64,000 nucleotides of DNA from G963668605 sp963793625 (lineage in GTDB: Bacteria; Acidobacteriota; Terriglobia; Bryobacterales; Bryobacteraceae), in the NCBI GenBank assembly GCA_963793625.1, contig CAWCAT010000049.1, forward strand, positions 186,001 through 250,000. The letters run 5' to 3'. Positions 60,656-64,000 of the stretch are shown here, one piece after another (position 1 is the first letter of the stretch; every line of letters begins with the position of its first letter). The notes beneath the pieces are model-generated. The model was not told the DNA's origin. It saw only the letters and a program-made list of their open reading frames with translations, and did no database searches. Made by a program: the position numbers and the translations under genes.

Positions 60656-61101
60656 CGCTGTGGCGAATCACGAACCACGCTAGCCTTGACGGCGGTGGTG
60701 GTCTGCGCGCACACGGACGATGGCATACTCGCGGTCAACGCGTCGTTTACTGTGCACCAAATCCGGCGACGGCGCTGCTCGAGGTTCTTGTTCACGCCGA
60801 GATCGACGTGGAAGATATCCCCGTCACCTTCCGCTATCTGGAAATCGAGGCACCCGACCCAGCCGTGGTGGAGACCGTTGACAGCAACGCGCTCGGCCAG
60901 GCCTGGCAGGCCGATCTGGAAACAACTCGTGGAGCTGGTGACGAGTGGTTGCGCTCCGGGCGGAAGGCAATGCTTCGCGTGCCGTCTGTGATCGTGCCGG
61001 CAACGTGGAACATCCTGATCAATCCCGAACACCCGGACAGTGCAAAAATTCGGATCGTGCGTGTGCATGCCCAAGGGGTGGACGGACGCCTACTTCGGTA
61101 A
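60652..61101 (+). CDS. RES-domain toxin
   Basis: 149 residues, GTG start (GTGA overlap). RES features: LWRITNHASLDGGGGLRAHG, GRWHTRGQRVVYCAPNPATA, LLEVLVHAEIDVEDIPVTFR, ending with VPATWNILINPEHPDSAKIR. The Arg, Glu and Ser residues that name the family are the R in LWRI, the E in LLEVLVH and the S of PSVIVPATWN. RES toxins break down NAD. The gene is intact and its antitoxin is adjacent, so the system is probably functional. Confidence 0.93.
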   Translation: MTLWRITNHASLDGGGGLRAHGRWHTRGQRVVYCAPNPATALLEVLVHAEIDVEDIPVTFRYLEIEAPDPAVVETVDSNALGQAWQADLETTRGAGDEWLRSGRKAMLRVPSVIVPATWNILINPEHPDSAKIRIVRVHAQGVDGRLLR

Positions 61102-61138
61102 GCGGTTTCAACCCGAGATCCCGTTTGGAATTAGTGGT

Positions 61139-61636
61139 ACACGCCTGTGTACTCCAAGATCGTAAGCGACCACAGGTTCTACTACCTATATATCGATGGA
61201 ATCGCCGGCTTCGGAGAGCACGAATCGAAATCCTCAGGCGCGATAATCCCGGGCAGTCCCGTGAACGCACCAAACACGGTGCCACGGTTTAGGGCGTACC
61301 ATTTCATTGATCGGAATTCCGCGCGAGTCGAACAGCTTCGGACGTACGCGCCGGATCGCAGCGACGTCGCTACACAAGCTAAATCTTCGAGGGATAAGCT
61401 GGGTGATCGTTGGTGGCGAGTCGGGACCTGGCGCGCGTCCGATGGATGCAGAGTGGGCCCGGGAGATCCGAGAACGTTGCATCCGCGCAGGGGTACCTTT
61501 CTTCTTCAAACAGTGGGGTGGAGTTCTTAAGTCAAGAACGGGCCGTGTCCTTGACGGTCGTCATTGGGACGAGATGCCGGGCCAAGCCGTTAGCTCTGTG
61601 GCTGCGCGGCGCGATGACTTGGTTGTACTCGTCTGA
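61139..61636 (+). pseudogene. Chimeric remnant: tcmP 5' part joined to DUF5131 (Gp37/Gp68) 3' part
   Basis: Frame one (about 61139-61370) reads YSKIVSDHRFYYLYIDGIAG, then GSPVNAPNTVPRFRAYHFID, the start of a three-Cys-motif partner protein (TcmP). Frame two (about 61370-61636) reads GISWVIVGGESGPGARPMDA, EWAREIRERCIRAGVPFFFK, QWGGVLKSRTGRVLDG and WDEMP, the end of a DUF5131 (phage Gp37/Gp68) protein. These two families are regularly neighbours. Here the C-terminal part of one and the N-terminal part of the other, including its Cys cluster, are missing, as expected from a deletion across both genes. Not functional as it stands. The join lies near 61370-61385. Confidence 0.7.
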
Positions 61637-61679
61637 GTGCAGGGCGAGCGGTCATGTGGCACGAGCTTGCAGTCGCACC

Positions 61680-62528
61680 CTACGCCGGTAGCTTACCGCT
61701 CAGCAGTTCCCCAAGCTTGTTCGCCGGAATGCGCAATCCGACATGAAACGCTCCGAACAGCGCGTAAATTGCGCTCACTTTATCGAAGCGCATCTCATAG
61801 ATCAGTTTTTTAAAGACAAGCGGGTTCTCGGCGAACAGATCGACGCCCCATTCCCAGTCGTCGAAGCCTATTGAGCCGGAAATGATCTGGCGGACCTCGC
61901 CAGCGTAGCGGCGGCCGATCATCCCGTGCTCGTGCATCTGGCGCTGGCGCTCTGCCATTGGAAGCATGTACCAGTTCTTGTCTTCGCCGCGCTTACGGTC
62001 CATCGGATAAAAGCAGACGTAGCGAGCGGGCGGGATCTCTGGCCACAGGCGGGTTGCCATGGCCTGACGCTGGCGCGCGAGCACTTCCTCGACACCGGCA
62101 TTCCACTCTGGCGTGCCCGGCTGAAGTCCGCGCTCGGCAAGTGCTGCGTAGGTCTTGGCTGTAGATTCGTAAAGGCCCAATTCGACGATCGACAGGTAAG
62201 AGTGGGTCTCTTCCAGAAACCCCCAAAGCGCGAGGGTGCGCAGGCGCAACTCCACTTCATTCAGTTCATCGAACGTCCTACGGAAGTGCAGGAACATCAG
62301 GTCGCCCTTGTGTCCTAACATCGAGAAGATGGCGCTGCCGCACGCTCCGCCCTGCTCCATTTCCGCGAGAACCCGCGAGGCTTCCGCGATCATGTGTTCC
62401 TGCTCAGCAGGCGGCACTTCGCGCAGATGGGTCCACTTTACGCGAAACATCTGATGCAGGACGGCCGCGCCTTCCAGGGTCAATGGTACTTCTGGCAGTT
62501 GAACTTCTTCGATATTCCCAGCACTCAT
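61680..62528 (-). CDS. hemQ: HemQ/ChdC coproheme decarboxylase (chlorite-dismutase family)
   Basis: 282 residues. The C-terminal half is highly characteristic: ARYVCFYPMDRKRGEDKNWY, MLPMAERQRQMHEHGMIGRR, YAGEVRQIISGSIGFDDWEW, GVDLFAENPLVFKKLIYEMR, FDKVSAIYALFGAFHVGLRI. The Tyr in VCFYPM matches the catalytic tyrosine region. HemQ turns coproheme into heme b with peroxide in the coproporphyrin-dependent pathway. The Arg needed for chlorite breakdown is not evident, so chlorite dismutase activity is unlikely. The gene starts 2 bases after the response-regulator stop. Confidence 0.93.
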   Translation of the reverse strand: MSAGNIEEVQLPEVPLTLEGAAVLHQMFRVKWTHLREVPPAEQEHMIAEASRVLAEMEQGGACGSAIFSMLGHKGDLMFLHFRRTFDELNEVELRLRTLALWGFLEETHSYLSIVELGLYESTAKTYAALAERGLQPGTPEWNAGVEEVLARQRQAMATRLWPEIPPARYVCFYPMDRKRGEDKNWYMLPMAERQRQMHEHGMIGRRYAGEVRQIISGSIGFDDWEWGVDLFAENPLVFKKLIYEMRFDKVSAIYALFGAFHVGLRIPANKLGELLSGKLPA

Positions 62529-62530
62529 AC

Positions 62531-62926
62531 CTAACTATGATGGCACGGCGGAGTCATCAGGTTCTGTATGGATTCGATCAGCATGCGCGGCACGAAGGGT
62601 TTCTGCAGGAATCCGATCTGTTCCTCTAATAATGCCGAGTAATTGGCTTTATCTATCGGATACCCGCTGCACACCAGCACGCGCAACGTGGGATGGACTT
62701 CCAACATTCGGCGCAGAAGTTCGTCGCCGGGTAGGTCAGGCATCGTGAGATCCGCAATCACAAGGGCGTAGCGCTTGGGATCTGCTGAAAAGAGCGTCCA
62801 GGCATCCTCGCCAGAGTCGCACGTGTCAACTTCATAGCCGAGGTTCGAGACAAAGCGTTGCATCAACTGGAGCAGCGCTGTCTCGTCATCTACAATCAAG
62901 ACGCGGGCAGGTTGTTCGGCTGTCAT
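62531..62926 (-). CDS. Single-domain response regulator
   Basis: 131 residues, one receiver domain and no output domain. Acidic pocket DDE in VLIVDDETALLQLMQRFV; phospho-acceptor Asp in LVIADLTMPDLPGDELLRRM; Ser/Thr switch in VLVCSGYPIDKANYSAL; Lys in IGFLQKPFVPRMLIESIQNL. It could be the target of a hybrid or orphan kinase such as the one at 10109-11620 (speculative). It lies directly upstream of hemQ on the same strand. Confidence 0.93.
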   Translation of the reverse strand: MTAEQPARVLIVDDETALLQLMQRFVSNLGYEVDTCDSGEDAWTLFSADPKRYALVIADLTMPDLPGDELLRRMLEVHPTLRVLVCSGYPIDKANYSALLEEQIGFLQKPFVPRMLIESIQNLMTPPCHHS

Positions 62927-63014
62927 GCGATTTCCAGAGTTCAGCGACTATATTCTCGCACGGCTCAGGATCGTATGTAACTGGCTTGCTCGCCCGACCG
63001 TCGAGAGGAATGAC

Positions 63015-64000
63015 ATGATACGAACGATTCTAGCGTGTGCAGCAGTCAGCGGGATGGCTCTAGCAGCGGAGTTGCCCGTGAAGCAAGTGATCCTCTACAA
63101 ACACGGGGTGGGCTATTTTGAGCGCTCCGGCACCTTGGCAGCCGGGGAATCGGTGCGTCTGGATTTCAAGGTCGAAGACATGAACGACGTGCTGAAATCG
63201 CTAACCGTGGAAGATAAAGGCGGCGGCAAGGTGACCGGGATCCGCTATGATTCCAGCGAGCCGGTCGAGCGCAAGCTGGCCGAATTTCCGTTTAAACTGA
63301 ATCCGGGGATTTCGCTGGCTCAGGTCCTCGACCAGTTCAAAGGTGCGCGCCTGGAGTTGAAGGTGGGGCCACAAAGCGTGGCCGGGATCATTGTCAGCGC
63401 GCGTATGACGCCGGGTTCGGACAAGCAGCCGGAGAAACAGGAAGTCGCGCTGCTGCTGGATGGCGGCGAGATGCGCTACATCGATCTGTTGACTGCGAGC
63501 AGCATTCGGTTTAGCGAGGTGAGCCTACAGCAGAAGTTCAAGGAATATCTGGAGGTGGTCTCGGCGGCGCGCTCGCGCGAAAAGCGCGGGGTCTATCTCG
63601 ATTCCACGGACAAGAACTCGCGCCAGTTGACCGCGAGTTACATGATTCCGATGCCGGCCTGGAAGTCCAGCTACCGACTGATCTTCGGCACAGAGCCGGA
63701 GCCGATGCTGGAAGGCTGGGCCATTATCGACAACACGACCGGCGATGATTGGGTGAACGTGCGGTTGGCGCTGATTTCAGGACGCCCGACGTCGTTCATC
63801 AGCGAGTTGTATGAGCCGAAGTATGTCGCGCGCGCCAAGGCGGAATTGCCGGACGAAGGCGGCGCGGGTCCGGTGGTCTATGAGCAGGCTATGAGTGCTC
63901 CGGCTGCTGCGCCACCGCCGCTACAAAGGAAAGCGATGAGCGGCGGAGTTGGTGTCGTGGGGCCCAAGTCCGCAGATATGATGGCGGACCGTGCCGAGGT
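63015..64000 (+). CDS. Exported DUF4139 protein (3' end outside window)
   Basis: The frame is open from the ATG at 63015 to the window end, at least 328 residues. A GAGAGGAA ribosome site and a signal peptide (IRTILACAAVSGMALAAE) mark the start. Then come VKQVILYKHGVGYFERSGTL, VEDMNDVLKSLTVEDKGGGK, QLTASYMIPMPAWKSSYRLI and EGWAIIDNTTGDDWVNVRLA, the DUF4139 pattern. The visible end is rich in Gly, Ala and Pro. Function unknown; periplasmic or envelope location inferred. Divergent from the regulator/hemQ pair. Confidence 0.85.
   Translation, partial: MIRTILACAAVSGMALAAELPVKQVILYKHGVGYFERSGTLAAGESVRLDFKVEDMNDVLKSLTVEDKGGGKVTGIRYDSSEPVERKLAEFPFKLNPGISLAQVLDQFKGARLELKVGPQSVAGIIVSARMTPGSDKQPEKQEVALLLDGGEMRYIDLLTASSIRFSEVSLQQKFKEYLEVVSAARSREKRGVYLDSTDKNSRQLTASYMIPMPAWKSSYRLIFGTEPEPMLEGWAIIDNTTGDDWVNVRLALISGRPTSFISELYEPKYVARAKAELPDEGGAGPVVYEQAMSAPAAAPPPLQRKAMSGGVGVVGPKSADMMADRAE

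Noticed and set aside
59535..61636. Genomic island with integrase or attachment sites
   Set aside because: The segment carries toxin-antitoxin genes and a remnant, but I see no integrase, transposase, tRNA or flanking direct repeat.
61680..62528. True chlorite dismutase
   Set aside because: The sequence follows the HemQ/ChdC pattern; there is no perchlorate gene context.

Overview
This GC-rich, densely packed window looks like chromosomal DNA of an acidobacterium, most likely of the Solibacter/Bryobacter group. That is an inference from gene content. The markers are a large exported protein with a Solibacter-type C-terminal domain (1858-4194), a DUF1549/DUF1553 plus DUF1501 pair, many Tat-exported oxidoreductases and hydrolases, a DUF2339 membrane protein, and pectin/arabinan enzymes on both strands. 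No rRNA, tRNA, CRISPR array, integrase or insertion sequence was found.

Layout. 1-16.5 kb: the first two of three related exported glycine-rich proteins, a small exported protein, the Solibacter-type protein, a two-subunit molybdenum hydroxylase, a DUF2911/DUF2339 pair, a PAS histidine kinase, and the cytochrome-c-like DUF1549/DUF1501 pair. 16.5-31 kb: an FG-GAP propeller protein, a GH28 polygalacturonase coupled to a sulfatase, the third glycine-rich paralog (a lipoprotein), an FHA-GAF-SpoIIE phosphatase with an RsbRD-like partner, a GH127-type arabinofuranosidase, a Gfo/Idh/MocA - aminotransferase - amidase run, and an esterase. 31-42 kb: a DUF362 protein, a small Cys/Trp-rich protein, then a leftward run from an ECF sigma factor through an anti-sigma-like membrane protein and a VIT/VWA protein to an unknown 310-residue protein and a YVTN-propeller phosphoesterase. 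A DUF5060/apiosidase-like hydrolase lies divergent to it. 42-59.5 kb is mostly housekeeping: tsaB, a second GH127, maf, an M3 oligopeptidase, dciA, gatC-gatA, sodA, a patatin/outer-membrane-barrel protein, DUF1844, a PhnP-like phosphodiesterase, ribF and fba, then a leftward chain xseB-ispA-tlyA-nadK-symporter. 59.5-61.6 kb: a small accessory island with two divergent toxin-antitoxin pairs (AbrB/RelE and Xre/RES) sharing one promoter region, followed by a chimeric tcmP/DUF5131 remnant. 61.6-64 kb: HemQ, a receiver-domain regulator and a DUF4139 protein that runs off the end.

About a third of the genes, including housekeeping ones (sodA, maf, dciA), carry frameshifts. Where I could place the indel by hand it usually sits in a 2-4 base homopolymer, and the protein resumes in the next frame with its motifs intact. 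This pattern fits residual long-read consensus errors better than gene decay. Such genes are annotated as single CDS spans with the shift noted.

How the parts may work together (inference): the exported hydrolases suggest a soil heterotroph feeding on plant pectin and arabinan. The sigma/anti-sigma/VIT-VWA run looks like an envelope signalling module, and the toxin-antitoxin island is the only clearly accessory segment.
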